Shown: positions 1 to 9,276, counted from the first letter of the stretch. The stretch is DNA of 64,000 bases from Pseudarthrobacter sp. MM222 (GCF_947090775.1 NZ_OX352321.1:2170001-2234000), one strand, 5' to 3'. Numbers and translations: made by a program. Notes: generated from the sequence alone by a model not told the origin.

Positions 1-1306
1 CCTTCACGGCATCGGGAACCAGGTGCAGGTTGGCGGCCGAGAGGGCGCGCTCGGCGTCACTTGGCTCGGGAACTTCCTGCCCCTTGGACAGGACCGTGAT
101 GCCGGAGTCCGTGACCTTGAAGCCGCGGGCGCGGTCCAGTTCGGGATCCAGGCCGATGGCCGCCCCGGCCGGAACCCGGACGTTCTTGTCGATGATCGCC
201 CGCCGGACGACGGCGCCCTCGCCGATGCTGACCTTGTCCATCAGGACGGAATCAATCACCCGGCTGGACGTTCCGACGTAGGCGTCGTTGGACAGCACGG
301 AGCCCTCCACGATTCCCCCGGAGATCACCACGCCGTTCGCGACGATCGAGTCCAGCGCCGTGCCCACGGTGTTGCCAACGCCGCGAACGAACTTGGCCGG
401 CGGGGAAATCGTCTGCCGCGTGTAGATCGGCCATTCCGAGTTGTAGAGGTTGAACACCGGCATGGGGGAGATGAGGTCCATGTGCGCGTCGTAGAACGAG
501 TCGATGGTGCCGACGTCGCGCCAGTAGGTGCGGTCGCGTTCGGTCGAGCCGGGGATGTCATTGAGGGTGAAGTCGTAGACCCCGGCCTCACCCTTGTTGA
601 CGAAGTACGGAATGATGTCCCCGCCCATGTCGTGCTTGGTGTCGAGTCGCTCGGCATCGACATGCAGGGCCTCTACGAGCGCGTCGGCGTCAAAAACGTA
701 GTTTCCCATGGAGGCAAGGAACTGGGTGGGGTCGGCGGCCAGTCCGGGCGTGGAGGACGGCTTCTCGACGAACGCTGCGATCTTCTGGGGATCGTCCTGG
801 TCCACCTCAATGACGCCGAACTGGTCGGCCATGTTCAGCGGCTGCCGGACGGCGGCGACGCTGGCCCGGGCGCCGCTGGCGACGTGCTGGGCAACCATCT
901 GCGAGAAATCCATCCGGTAAACGTGGTCGGCGCCAACGACGACGACGATATCCGGGTTGGCGTCATGGATCAGGTTCAGGGACTGGTAAATGGCGTTGGC
1001 GCTGCCTAGGAACCAGCTCTTGCCGACGCGCTGCTGCGCCGGGACCGAGGCCACATAATTGCCGAGCTGGGTGGACATCCGCCAGGTCTCGGAGATGTGG
1101 CGGTCCAGGCTGTGGGATTTATATTGCGTCAGGACGACGATCTGCAGGTAACGGGAATTGACCAGGTTGGATAACGCAAAGTCAATGAGCCGGTAGCTGC
1201 CGGCAAACGGAACGCCGGGTTTGGCCCGGTCTGCCGTCAACGGCATCAGCCGGTTTCCCTCGCCACCTGCGAGGACAATGGCCAAGACTTTCTTTTGATG
1301 CGGCAT
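1..1306 (-). CDS. glgC: Glucose-1-phosphate adenylyltransferase, 3' end beyond window
   Basis: Makes ADP-glucose from glucose-1-phosphate and ATP, the committed step of bacterial glycogen synthesis, in the cytosol. The N-terminus reads [20 protein letters not shown], with the nucleotidyltransferase GGEGNRL loop and the following KPGVPFAG segment; [12 protein letters not shown] and the VEKPS segment follow, then left-handed beta-helix repeats near the C-terminus. The ATG at 1306 has GGAGCG just upstream. About 435 codons are visible and no stop is reached, so only the last part is missing. It is divergent from the glycogen-type glycosyltransferase at 1410, an arrangement also known in mycobacteria. 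The family assignment is secure. Confidence 0.96.
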   Translation of the reverse strand, partial: MPHQKKVLAIVLAGGEGNRLMPLTADRAKPGVPFAGSYRLIDFALSNLVNSRYLQIVVLTQYKSHSLDRHISETWRMSTQLGNYVASVPAQQRVGKSWFLGSANAIYQSLNLIHDANPDIVVVVGADHVYRMDFSQMVAQHVASGARASVAAVRQPLNMADQFGVIEVDQDDPQKIAAFVEKPSSTPGLAADPTQFLASMGNYVFDADALVEALHVDAERLDTKHDMGGDIIPYFVNKGEAGVYDFTLNDIPGSTERDRTYWRDVGTIDSFYDAHMDLISPMPVFNLYNSEWPIYTRQTISPPAKFVRGVGNTVGTALDSIVANGVVISGGIVEGSVLSNDAYVGTSSRVIDSVLMDKVSIGEGAVVRRAIIDKNVRVPAGAAIGLDPELDRARGFKVTDSGITVLSKGQEVPEPSDAERALSAANLHLVPDAVK

Positions 1307-1409
1307 AGTGATCGCTCCTGAACGCCTTTGTTGCTCCCCAAAAAATATCCGGCACGCCCGGACGTCTTTACACTAGATCAGTTCGACCGTAACGACTACC
1401 TTGGGTTTT

Positions 1410-2615
1410 GTGCGAATAGACATTGTGACCAAAGAATTTCCGCCCGAAATCTACGGCGGGGCCGGTGTCCACGTTGCCGAGCTCAGCAGGGTGCTGGCTC
1501 AGCATGTGGATCTACAGGTACGTGCTTTCGGTGCGCCCCGGGACCCCGAGTACCACGGAGCGACGGTCACGTCCTACGCGGTGCCCGAGGACCTGGGCGG
1601 AGCGAACGCTGCCGTGCAGACGCTGGGGGTGGACCTGCGCATCGTTCCGGACATCGCCGGAGCGGATCTCGTGCATTCGCACACCTGGTACGCCAACATG
1701 GCCGGGCACATCGCCGCGCTGCTGCACGGGATTCCCCATGTCCTGAGCGCGCACAGCCTGGAGCCGCTCCGCCCGTGGAAGGCCGAGCAGCTCGGCGGCG
1801 GCTACGCCCTGTCCTCCTGGGTGGAAAAAACCGCCTACGAGTCCGCCGCGGCCATCATCGCCGTGTCGGAGGGCATGCGGCAGGACATCCTGCGCAGCTA
1901 CCCGGACGTCGACCCCGCCAAGGTCAAGGTGGTCCACAACGGCATCGATGTGAGCCAGTGGAACCGGGACGAGGGCGACGACATCATCCGCGCGCTCGGT
2001 ATCGACCCGGAGCGGCCGAGCGTGGTCTTCGTGGGCCGCAACACCCGGCAGAAGGGCGTCCCGTACCTGCTGCGGGCCGCCGCCAAGCTCCCGGCCGACG
2101 TCCAGCTGGTGCTGTGTCTGGGTGCCGCGGACACCCCGGAGCTGGCAGCCGAAACGGCACGCCTGATCGAGGAGCTGCAGAGCCAGCGCAGCGGCGTCAT
2201 TCTGATCGAGCGGATGCTGCCCCGCAACGAGGTGATCCAGGTGCTGAGCCACGCGACAGCGTTCGCGTGCCCGTCCATCTACGAGCCGCTGGGCATCGTG
2301 AACCTTGAGGCAATGGCCTGCGGCGCCGCCGTCGTGGCCAGCGCCACCGGCGGCATCCCCGAGGTGGTCCAGCACGGCGAGACCGGGCTGCTGGTCCCGA
2401 TCGAGCAGGTCACGGACGGCACCGGCATCCCGCTGGACCCGGAAAAGTTTGTCACCGAATTTGCCGCCGCGCTCATCGAGGTGGTGTCCGACCCCGAGCG
2501 GGCACGCGCCATGGGCGAGGCCGGCCGGCGCCGCGCGGAGGAGCACTTCTCCTGGGAATCCATCACCGAGACCACCCTTGAGGTATACCGCTCGGTGCTT
2601 CCGCAAGGTTCATGA
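1410..2615 (+). CDS. glgA: GT4 glycogen synthase / alpha-maltose-1-phosphate synthase
   Basis: GT4-family retaining glycosyltransferase that uses ADP-glucose. The N-terminal donor/acceptor loop EIYGGAGVHVAEL lies at residues 13-25, and the C-terminal E-x7-E signature is seen as EPLGIVNLE, followed by GGIPEVV. Length (401 residues) fits the actinobacterial GlgA/GlgM family, not the longer GT5 synthase of enterobacteria. I start at GTG 1410 because the usual N-terminus is V/M-R-I-D-I-V; an in-frame TTG at 1401 is the alternative. A possible -10 (TACACT) lies at 1369. The mycobacterial relative Rv1212c is known to make alpha-maltose-1-phosphate, so the product may be that and not linear glucan. 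Confidence 0.93.
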   Translation: MRIDIVTKEFPPEIYGGAGVHVAELSRVLAQHVDLQVRAFGAPRDPEYHGATVTSYAVPEDLGGANAAVQTLGVDLRIVPDIAGADLVHSHTWYANMAGHIAALLHGIPHVLSAHSLEPLRPWKAEQLGGGYALSSWVEKTAYESAAAIIAVSEGMRQDILRSYPDVDPAKVKVVHNGIDVSQWNRDEGDDIIRALGIDPERPSVVFVGRNTRQKGVPYLLRAAAKLPADVQLVLCLGAADTPELAAETARLIEELQSQRSGVILIERMLPRNEVIQVLSHATAFACPSIYEPLGIVNLEAMACGAAVVASATGGIPEVVQHGETGLLVPIEQVTDGTGIPLDPEKFVTEFAAALIEVVSDPERARAMGEAGRRRAEEHFSWESITETTLEVYRSVLPQGS

Positions 2616-2635
2616 CCACCCCTGCTGGAGAACAT

Positions 2636-2681
2636 ACGACGACGGCGCCGCCCCCGATCAAGGGGGCGGCGCCGTCGTCGT
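2636..2681. terminator. Perfect 20-bp hairpin between convergent genes
   Basis: Two perfectly complementary 20-base arms (2636-2655 and 2662-2681) flank a six-base loop (GATCAA). It sits between the ends of glgA and the acyl-CoA dehydrogenase gene, so it can terminate both directions. There is no long T-run, which is common in high-GC actinobacteria. Confidence 0.85.
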
Positions 2682-2706
2682 TGGCTGGCTTCGTACAGCA
2701 GGCGCG

Positions 2707-4845
2707 TCAGCTGCGGGGCGTCTTCCTGTCGAGGGCCGCGCGGGCCAGCAGGATTTTCTCGTCCACAGGAGCCTGGCCGCTGGCGCGCTGGGTGCGGAAG
2801 TAGGCCCGCGCCTCGTCCTGGCGGACCTTCTCGGCACCGGTGGAGATCTCGGCGCGGAGGTGTTCCGGGCCGAAGCCGAAGGCATCCACAAGGTCCAGGG
2901 CATGCGGGCGGATTTTCACCAGGAGCCGGTTGATGTACTCGCCCACGGTGCGGCCGCGCTGCATCGAGAGCCGGCCGTTCATCAGGTACCACGACAGGTT
3001 CTTCTCGATCAGGGACAGGCCGAAGAGGTCGCGGAGCCAGGTCAGGACCACCCTGGTGCCGGGATCCGAAACCTTGCCGAGGGCCTCGGTGAACGCCTCC
3101 CACTGGAGCAGCTCGGCGTGCGCCTGGGCGGCTTCGATGAGTTCGTGCTGGTGCTGGTTGAACAGCGCCGCTCCCTGCTGCTGCGGGAGCTTGCCCGCGC
3201 CCTTCAGGGCGGCGGCCACCTCGGCCACCATGGTCTGGACGCGGTCAGTCAGCAGGGTCCGCTGGCTGGTTTCGTCCTTGATCGCCAGGGCGGCCTTCTG
3301 CACCGAGCCGGAGTCGGCCACGAACTGGGCGACGCCGCGCAGTCCGGTGCGGTGGAGCGCGACGCCGGTGGCCTGGCCGACGACGTATCGGGCCAGCACG
3401 CCGAAATTCACGGTGCGGAATTCCTTGGCGTAGTCGGCCAGCAGCCGCTTGGCGACCAGCTGCAGCAGGACCGTGTTGTCGCCCTCGAAGGTGGCGTAGA
3501 CGTCGAGATCGGCGCGCAGCGAGGCGAAGCGGTTCTCGATCAGGAAGCCGGCACCGCCGCAGGCCTCGCGGCATTCCTGCAGGGTGTCCAAGGCATGCCA
3601 GGTGCTGAGCGGCTTAAGTGCCGCGGCGAGGGTTTCGAGGTCCTGGCGGTCCTCGTCAGTGTCGTTGCGTCCGGAGAAGACGTCGTCGAATTTCTGCAGC
3701 AGCTGTTCACTGGCGAAGCCCGCGGCGTAGGTTGTGGCGAGCCGGGTGAACAGTCTGCGCTGGTGCCGCTGGTAGTCCAGCAGGACTTCCTCATCAGTGC
3801 TGGAGGAGGCGTTGAACTGTCGGCGTTCGGTGGCGTACTGGATGGCGGTCTTCAGGGCCAGCTTCGAGGCCGTCACGGCGGCGCCGTCGAGAGAGACGCG
3901 GCCCTGGACCAGGGTCCCGAGCATCGTGAAGAACCGGCGGCCGGGACTGGCGATGGGGGAGCTGTAGCTGCCGTCGGCGTCCACGTTTCCGTAGCGGTTC
4001 AGCAGGTTCGTGCGCGGGATCCGGACGTGGGTGAAGTGCAGCCGGCCGTTGTCGATGCCGTTGAGGCCGCCCTTGACGCCGTCATCCTCGCCTCCTATGC
4101 CCGGCAGGAACTCCTTCGTCGCGGGGTCCCGGAGGTCCACGTAGAAGGCGTGGACACCGTGGTTGACGCCGCGCGTGATGAGCTGGGCGAAAACGACGGC
4201 GCCAAGGCCGTCGATGGCAGCGTTGCCGATGTAGTCCTTCCACGCCGCACGGAACGGCGTGTGGACCACGAATTCTTCGGTGCCGGGATCGTAGGTGGCG
4301 GTGGTGGCGATGCTGGCCACGTCGGAGCCGTGCCCGGTTTCCGTCATGGCGAAGCAGCCCGGAATTTCCAGGTTCATGATGCCGGGCAGCCACCTTTTGT
4401 GGTGCTCCTCGGTACCCAGATGGTTCACGGCGGAGCCGAAGAGCCCCCACTGCACGCCAGCTTTAATCTGCAGGGAGGGGTCGGCGATGACCAGCTCCTG
4501 GAAGCCGGCCACGTTGCCGCCGTGTTCGTCCATTCCACCCACGGACCGCGGGAAGGCGCGGTGGACGGCGCCGTTCTCGACCAAAATCTCCAGCTGCCCG
4601 AACGCACGCTTCCGGTGCTCGGTGTGGGTCAGGCCCTCAAGCTTGTGCAGCTCCGGCCTGCCGGCCAGCGCCCGGGATATCCGCCGGGTGTCAGCCCACT
4701 TTCCCAGCAGCAGCTCGCCAAGGGCGGCGACGTCGACGGCGGGTGAGCCGGCCGCCGTCGTGCCAACCGACGTCGACTGGCGGATGGACGTTGGCGGCGG
4801 TGTGGTCCTGGTGGGAGCCGGGGTGCGGTCCGCTAGTTCGGTCAT
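2707..4845 (-). CDS. Large acyl-CoA dehydrogenase (FadE5 / acyl-CoA oxidase-like)
   Basis: FAD-dependent acyl-CoA dehydrogenase of about 712 residues, far longer than the usual 380-400, with the extended C-terminal region of the FadE5/acyl-CoA oxidase subfamily. FAMTETGHGSDVAS is the flavin/substrate-binding segment, FRAAWKDYIGNA follows, and YATFEGDNTVLLQL holds the Glu that serves as catalytic base in acyl-CoA oxidases. The start at ATG 4845 has GAAGGA seven bases upstream and overlaps the stop of the TetR gene (ATGA), so the two are translationally coupled. It faces the thiolase-FabG4-MaoC operon across a shared control region. Likely role: oxidation of acyl-CoAs under control of the linked TetR; the substrate is unknown. 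Confidence 0.9.
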   Translation of the reverse strand: MTELADRTPAPTRTTPPPTSIRQSTSVGTTAAGSPAVDVAALGELLLGKWADTRRISRALAGRPELHKLEGLTHTEHRKRAFGQLEILVENGAVHRAFPRSVGGMDEHGGNVAGFQELVIADPSLQIKAGVQWGLFGSAVNHLGTEEHHKRWLPGIMNLEIPGCFAMTETGHGSDVASIATTATYDPGTEEFVVHTPFRAAWKDYIGNAAIDGLGAVVFAQLITRGVNHGVHAFYVDLRDPATKEFLPGIGGEDDGVKGGLNGIDNGRLHFTHVRIPRTNLLNRYGNVDADGSYSSPIASPGRRFFTMLGTLVQGRVSLDGAAVTASKLALKTAIQYATERRQFNASSSTDEEVLLDYQRHQRRLFTRLATTYAAGFASEQLLQKFDDVFSGRNDTDEDRQDLETLAAALKPLSTWHALDTLQECREACGGAGFLIENRFASLRADLDVYATFEGDNTVLLQLVAKRLLADYAKEFRTVNFGVLARYVVGQATGVALHRTGLRGVAQFVADSGSVQKAALAIKDETSQRTLLTDRVQTMVAEVAAALKGAGKLPQQQGAALFNQHQHELIEAAQAHAELLQWEAFTEALGKVSDPGTRVVLTWLRDLFGLSLIEKNLSWYLMNGRLSMQRGRTVGEYINRLLVKIRPHALDLVDAFGFGPEHLRAEISTGAEKVRQDEARAYFRTQRASGQAPVDEKILLARAALDRKTPRS

Positions 4846-5591
4846 GTCGATTCCTTCGTTGGTTCTGACAAGGTCGGGTCGAAAGTCTGGGGCTCGAGGT
4901 TGCGTAGTTCGGGGGCGAGGCCGAGGCAGAGCCAGTCCGTGATCTGCCGCGCCATCGCTTCCTGGTCCGGTTTGCCCGGCGATGCCGGACTGGCAAGCCA
5001 TTGTTCGCCGGCGTTCCGGACCAGGCCGATCGCGGCATTGGGCCAGTAGCCGATCACGGCTTCCCGCCCCGCGGAGGGGGCCAGGTGGCTGCGCATGGGC
5101 CGGGCGATCATGTCGCTGATGGCGGCGAAGAAATGGCTGAGGGCACCGGCCGTGGCGATGGAGCCGTTCGCTGCCTCCGCGTCGCCGGGTGCATAGCGGG
5201 TGACGAAGGCGTAGACGTTGGGGCTCGTCTCAGCCATCTGCAGGTAGGCGGAGACCATGGCGTACAGCCCCTGGCGCGGCGTCTGCGCGCTCTGGGCTGC
5301 CTCCTGGATGCGCCGCTGCATCTGGCTGAGCACCACCTCGCCCACCGCCTGCTGGAGCCCTGCCTTGTCCCCGAAGTAACGGTAGAACACCGATTTGGAG
5401 GTTCCGGCCGCCGCGGCAATCTCCTCCATGGAGGCATCGCTGCCCAGGGCATGGACTGCCTTGCGGGCCGCTTTGATCAGGTTCCGCCGCCGGTCCTCAC
5501 GGTGCTGCTGCCAGCGCGACGCGCGGCCGTCCACGGATGACGGCTCGTCCGGGGCAGCATCGGAGCCTGGAGAATCGGAGTGGTTGTTCAC
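4842..5591 (-). CDS. TetR-family transcriptional regulator of the lipid locus
   Basis: A 249-residue regulator with an N-terminal TetR helix-turn-helix: RRNLIKAARKAVHALGSDAS, then MEEIAAAAGTSKSVFYRYFG around residues 55-75. The C-terminal half is the variable ligand-binding domain. Its GTG start at 5591 lies directly beside a 33-bp imperfect palindrome that probably is its operator, and TACGCT seven bases before the GTG suggests a leaderless transcript. It is co-transcribed with the downstream acyl-CoA dehydrogenase (4-base overlap). By analogy with fatty-acid regulators of this family, an acyl-CoA ligand is plausible; this is inference. Confidence 0.92.
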   Translation of the reverse strand: MNNHSDSPGSDAAPDEPSSVDGRASRWQQHREDRRRNLIKAARKAVHALGSDASMEEIAAAAGTSKSVFYRYFGDKAGLQQAVGEVVLSQMQRRIQEAAQSAQTPRQGLYAMVSAYLQMAETSPNVYAFVTRYAPGDAEAANGSIATAGALSHFFAAISDMIARPMRSHLAPSAGREAVIGYWPNAAIGLVRNAGEQWLASPASPGKPDQEAMARQITDWLCLGLAPELRNLEPQTFDPTLSEPTKEST

Positions 5592-5623
5592 GATACCCAG
5601 CGTATCAGGTACGCTTGGTATCG
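5591..5623. promoter_or_regulatory. Palindromic operator overlapping two divergent -10 boxes
   Basis: A 33-bp imperfect palindrome: outer arms CGATACC and GGTATCG, inner arms AGCGTA (5599-5604) and TACGCT (5610-5615). Only the central bases and one position in each half break the symmetry. Each inner arm reads as a TACGCT -10 hexamer on one strand, so a protein bound here would cover both promoters. It fits autorepression by the adjacent TetR protein and control of both operons. Confidence 0.72.
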
Positions 5624-5650
5624 GTAACCCGCTTATCTAAGGAGACAGCC

Positions 5651-7018
5651 ATGTCCGTCGAAGGACAGTCCGCACCCGGACCCACGGATTCGACCCCTTC
5701 CGCCGCTCCGGCCGCCAGGCCGCAACTCCGCAAAGCGGTGGTGGTGGGCGGCAACCGTATTCCCTTCGCCCGGAGCGGCGGCGCCTACACCAAGTCCTCT
5801 AACCAGGACATGCTCACTGCAGCCCTGGACGGCCTGATCGCCCGGTTCGGCCTGCAGGACGAACGAATCGGCGAAGTGGCCGCCGGTGCGGTCCTCAAGC
5901 ACTCCCGCGACTTCAACCTGACCCGGGAGGCCGTGCTGGGCTCGCCGCTGTCTGCCGAGACCCCCGCGTATGACCTGCAGCAGGCCTGCGCCACCGGGCT
6001 GGAGGCGGTCCTTGGCCTCGCCAACAAGATCAAGCTCGGCCAGATCGACTCGGCCATTGCCGGCGGCGTCGACTCCGCCTCGGACGCCCCCATCGCCGTC
6101 AGCGAGGGACTGCGCGAGGTGCTGCTGGACCTGAACCGGGCCAAGACGCTGCCCCAGCGGCTCCAGATCCTCAGCCGGCTCCGGCCCAAGGACCTTGCCC
6201 CCGATGCGCCGAACACGGGGGAGCCGCGCACCGGCCTGTCGATGGGCGAACACCAGGCACTGACCACCGCCCAGTGGAAGATCACCCGGGAAGCGCAGGA
6301 CGAACTGGCCTACAACAGCCACCGCAACCTCGCCGCCGCCTACGACGCCGGATTCTTCGACGACCTGCTCACCCCCTACCGCGGTCTCAGCAGGGACTCC
6401 AACCTGCGCGCGGACACCAGCATCGAGAAGCTGGCCACACTCAAGCCGGTCTTCGGCAAGAACCTGGGCGCCGCGGCGACCATGACCGCCGGAAACTCCA
6501 CCCCGCTTACCGACGGCGCCGCCACCGTCCTGCTCGCCTCGGAGGACTGGGCCGACGCCCACGATCTGCCGAAGCTGGCCGCTGTGGTCGACGGTGAAGC
6601 CGCGGCCGTGGACTTCGTGCATGGCAAGGACGGACTCCTGATGGCGCCCGCCTTCGCGGTGCCGCGGCTGCTCGCCCGCAACGGGCTCACCCTCGACGAC
6701 ATCGACTTCTTTGAGATCCACGAGGCGTTCGCCGGAACTGTGCTGAGCACCCTGGCGGCCTGGGAAGACGAGGAGTTCGGCCGCACCCGGCTCGGCCTCG
6801 ACGGGGCCTTCGGCAAGATCGACCAGTCCAGGCTCAACGTGAACGGCTCCTCGCTCGCCGCCGGCCACCCCTTCGCCGCCACCGGCGGACGCATCGTGGC
6901 CTCGCTGGCAAAAATGCTGCACGCCAGGGGCCAGGTGGACGGGCGCCCTGCCCGCGGACTGATCTCAGTCTGCGCCGCCGGCGGCCAGGGTGTCGTCGCG
7001 ATTCTTGAAGCACTCTAG
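5651..7018 (+). CDS. Acetyl-CoA C-acyltransferase (thiolase, FadA2-like)
   Basis: Thiolase of 455 residues for beta-oxidation or its reverse. The acylated nucleophile is Cys113 in DLQQACATGLEAV; the other catalytic elements are seen as FEIHEAFAGT, GHPFAATGGR and, at the C-terminus, SVCAAGGQG. The start at ATG 5651 is supported by AAGGAG nine bases upstream; an in-frame extension to 5537 would run through the operator and the TetR gene and is rejected. First gene of the operon thiolase-FabG4-MaoC, matching mycobacterial fadA2 with fabG4 and htdX. The first ~25 residues are a low-complexity Pro/Ala/Ser leader. Confidence 0.93.
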   Translation: MSVEGQSAPGPTDSTPSAAPAARPQLRKAVVVGGNRIPFARSGGAYTKSSNQDMLTAALDGLIARFGLQDERIGEVAAGAVLKHSRDFNLTREAVLGSPLSAETPAYDLQQACATGLEAVLGLANKIKLGQIDSAIAGGVDSASDAPIAVSEGLREVLLDLNRAKTLPQRLQILSRLRPKDLAPDAPNTGEPRTGLSMGEHQALTTAQWKITREAQDELAYNSHRNLAAAYDAGFFDDLLTPYRGLSRDSNLRADTSIEKLATLKPVFGKNLGAAATMTAGNSTPLTDGAATVLLASEDWADAHDLPKLAAVVDGEAAAVDFVHGKDGLLMAPAFAVPRLLARNGLTLDDIDFFEIHEAFAGTVLSTLAAWEDEEFGRTRLGLDGAFGKIDQSRLNVNGSSLAAGHPFAATGGRIVASLAKMLHARGQVDGRPARGLISVCAAGGQGVVAILEAL

Positions 7019-7027
7019 GGGGAACCG

Positions 7028-8368
7028 ATGACCGACACATACACCCAGCTGGTAAGCCGGGGTCTCGGCAGGGACATCGCGCGGAAACTGGGCCTGCCGC
7101 AGCCGGTGCAGCTGCGGCGCCACCAGCCTGGCCAGCCGCTCGTTGTTGGTCCGGTGCTGGTCCAGGGGACCGGCGCCGGCGCCGATGAGCTGGCGTCCAC
7201 GCTCCTCTCGTGGAACCTGGACGTCCGGCGTCATGCGGTGCCGAAAGAAAAGCTGGGTGCCGTTCTCCTGGTCCTGGACGAGCTGGGCAGCCCCGAGGAT
7301 CTGGCGAAGCCGGTGCTCACGGCCGCGCCCTCGCTGCGGGATCTGGCACCGAACGCCCGGGTCATCACCATCTCCCGCGCCGCGGGGGACGCCACCGAGC
7401 CGGCCGTGGCCGCGGCCCGGCAGGGCGTCGACGGTCTGCTGCGTTCGCTGGCCAAGGAACTGCGCGCCGGCGCCACCGGGAACGGGATCCTGCTCGCGCA
7501 CGGTGCCCGCACCACGAGTCCGAGTACCCTCGGGGCCCTGCAGTTCTTCCTCTCCGGCCGGTCCGCGTTCGTTGACGGGCAGTTCCTGACCGTCACCTCG
7601 GATGCCGGGCAGCTGCCGGACGACGTCGAGGCGCCGCTGGCGGGCAAGGTCGCCGTCGTGACGGGTGCCGCCCGCGGTATCGGCGCCGCAATTGCGCGCA
7701 CGCTGCGACGCGACGGAGCCACAGTCGTCGTCGTCGACATCCCCGCCGCCGGGGACCACCTCGCCACGGTGGCCAACGAAGTGCACGGCACCGCCCTGCA
7801 GCTGGATATCAGCCGCCCGGACGCCGGGCAGCGGATCATCGACCATGCCGTGCAACGTCATGGCCGGCTGGACATTGTGGTGCACAATGCCGGGATCACG
7901 CGGGACAAATTGCTCGTCAACATGGATCCGGACCGCTGGAACTCCGTCATCGCCGTCAACATCGCCGCGCAGCTGCGCATCAACGCTGCGCTGCTGGCAT
8001 CCCCGCATTTCCGGAGCTCACCGCGGATCGTGTCCGTGGCCTCCACCAGCGGGATCGCCGGAAACCGGGGGCAGACCAACTACGCCGCCTCCAAAGGCGG
8101 GGTCATGGGCATGGTCCGCGCCACCGCCCCGCTACTCACCCCGCGCGGCGGCTCGATCAATGCGGTGGCCCCTGGTTTCATCGAGACCGAGATGACCGCC
8201 CGGATCCCGTTCGCCACCCGCGAGCTGGCGCGCCGGCTGAACTCCCTGCAACAGGGTGGGCAGCCCGGTGACGTTGCCGAGGCGATCGCGTTCCTGGCCA
8301 GTGACGCGGCCGGCGGGATCTCCGGCCAGGTGCTGCGGGTCTGCGGCCAGAACCTGGTCGGAGCATGA
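7028..8368 (+). CDS. fabG4: High-molecular-weight 3-oxoacyl reductase (FabG4-like SDR)
   Basis: A 446-residue short-chain dehydrogenase with an extra N-terminal flavodoxin-like domain (about residues 1-200), the layout of FabG4 (Rv0242c) and not of the 250-residue FabG. The NAD-binding TGAARGIGAAIA motif lies near residue 210, NAG in VVHNAGITRD, and the catalytic Ser in SVASTSG and Tyr-Lys in NYAASKGG near residues 338-358. It would reduce 3-oxoacyl-CoA/ACP to the 3-hydroxy form. It begins nine bases after the thiolase stop and its own stop overlaps the MaoC gene start (ATGA), so all three proteins are made from one message. Confidence 0.9.
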   Translation: MTDTYTQLVSRGLGRDIARKLGLPQPVQLRRHQPGQPLVVGPVLVQGTGAGADELASTLLSWNLDVRRHAVPKEKLGAVLLVLDELGSPEDLAKPVLTAAPSLRDLAPNARVITISRAAGDATEPAVAAARQGVDGLLRSLAKELRAGATGNGILLAHGARTTSPSTLGALQFFLSGRSAFVDGQFLTVTSDAGQLPDDVEAPLAGKVAVVTGAARGIGAAIARTLRRDGATVVVVDIPAAGDHLATVANEVHGTALQLDISRPDAGQRIIDHAVQRHGRLDIVVHNAGITRDKLLVNMDPDRWNSVIAVNIAAQLRINAALLASPHFRSSPRIVSVASTSGIAGNRGQTNYAASKGGVMGMVRATAPLLTPRGGSINAVAPGFIETEMTARIPFATRELARRLNSLQQGGQPGDVAEAIAFLASDAAGGISGQVLRVCGQNLVGA

Positions 8369-9276
8369 CCGGTTCGCAGCCCGTCATCCTGGGTGAAATG
8401 CCGTCCCTGTCAAAGCTGTATCTGAACGCGGCAGCCACCGCGGCCCGGCGCCGGGTGCTTGGTACGCACACGGGCACCGCACTTCCGGGCGGAAGCCATG
8501 AGGTCCGAGGCGTGCTGGCCGGGGTCGAGAACCTCACGGCCTACCAGCACCTGATCGGCGAGACCGCCAGCGACATCCTGCCCGCCGGCTTTCTCCATGC
8601 ACTGGCATTCCCGCTGGCCATGAGCGTGATGAACCGCGACGACTTCCCGCTGCCCCTGCTCGGCATGATCCACCTGGGCAACCGGGTGGTGCAGTCCGCG
8701 CCGGTGCGCTTCACCGAAGCCGTGGACATCCGGGCTTGGGCGGAGAACCTGCGGGGCCACCGCTCCGGGACCCAGTTGGACCTCGTGGCCGAGGTGCGCG
8801 GCGCAGGCGATGGCGCCCTCCGCTGGCGTGGCGTGTCCACCTACCTTGCCAAGGGCGTGTTCCTGCCCGGCATCGACAAGGCGTCCGTGCCGTCGGTGGC
8901 CGCAGACTTCCGGACACCGGACCCGACGGCACTCTGGCAGCTCGGCGTGGACACGGGACGCGCCTACGCCGCGGTGTCCGGCGACTTCAACCCGATCCAC
9001 TTGAGTGTGCTTTCGGCCAAAGCGCTAGGCATGCGCCGGTCCATCGCGCACGGAATGTACCTCGCGTCGAGGGCGCTGGCCGATGTGGGCGCCGCCAAGG
9101 GGGAGGCCTTCCGCTGGGACGTGGCGTTCGAGGCTCCCGTCTTCCTGCCCGCCCGGGTGGCCCTGGACATCAGCACGGTCCAGGACGGCGACGGCGGCTG
9201 GCAGCGCTCGGACTATGTCGCCTGGAACCCGCGGTCCGGTCGCAGGCACTTCAGCGGTTCGGTGACGGCGCTTTAG
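8365..9276 (+). CDS. MaoC-like (R)-hydratase, HtdX-like
   Basis: A 303-residue double hotdog protein. The C-terminal half carries the hydratase-2 motif SGDFNPIHLS (Asp and His near residues 206-211), followed by AHGMY. The N-terminal half keeps the fold but not the motif. It would hydrate trans-2-enoyl-CoA to (R)-3-hydroxyacyl-CoA, fitting the FabG4-like reductase whose stop it overlaps by four bases. This is the gene order of mycobacterial htdX (Rv0241c) beside fabG4. With the thiolase and acyl-CoA dehydrogenase the locus encodes every reaction type of a beta-oxidation or chain-elongation cycle. Confidence 0.86.
   Translation: MTGSQPVILGEMPSLSKLYLNAAATAARRRVLGTHTGTALPGGSHEVRGVLAGVENLTAYQHLIGETASDILPAGFLHALAFPLAMSVMNRDDFPLPLLGMIHLGNRVVQSAPVRFTEAVDIRAWAENLRGHRSGTQLDLVAEVRGAGDGALRWRGVSTYLAKGVFLPGIDKASVPSVAADFRTPDPTALWQLGVDTGRAYAAVSGDFNPIHLSVLSAKALGMRRSIAHGMYLASRALADVGAAKGEAFRWDVAFEAPVFLPARVALDISTVQDGDGGWQRSDYVAWNPRSGRRHFSGSVTAL

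Noticed and set aside
2305..4746. An 813-codon plus-strand frame opposite the acyl-CoA dehydrogenase
   Set aside because: It runs antisense through a clear family protein, is rich in Gly/Val/Gln in shadow-frame fashion and shows no motif.
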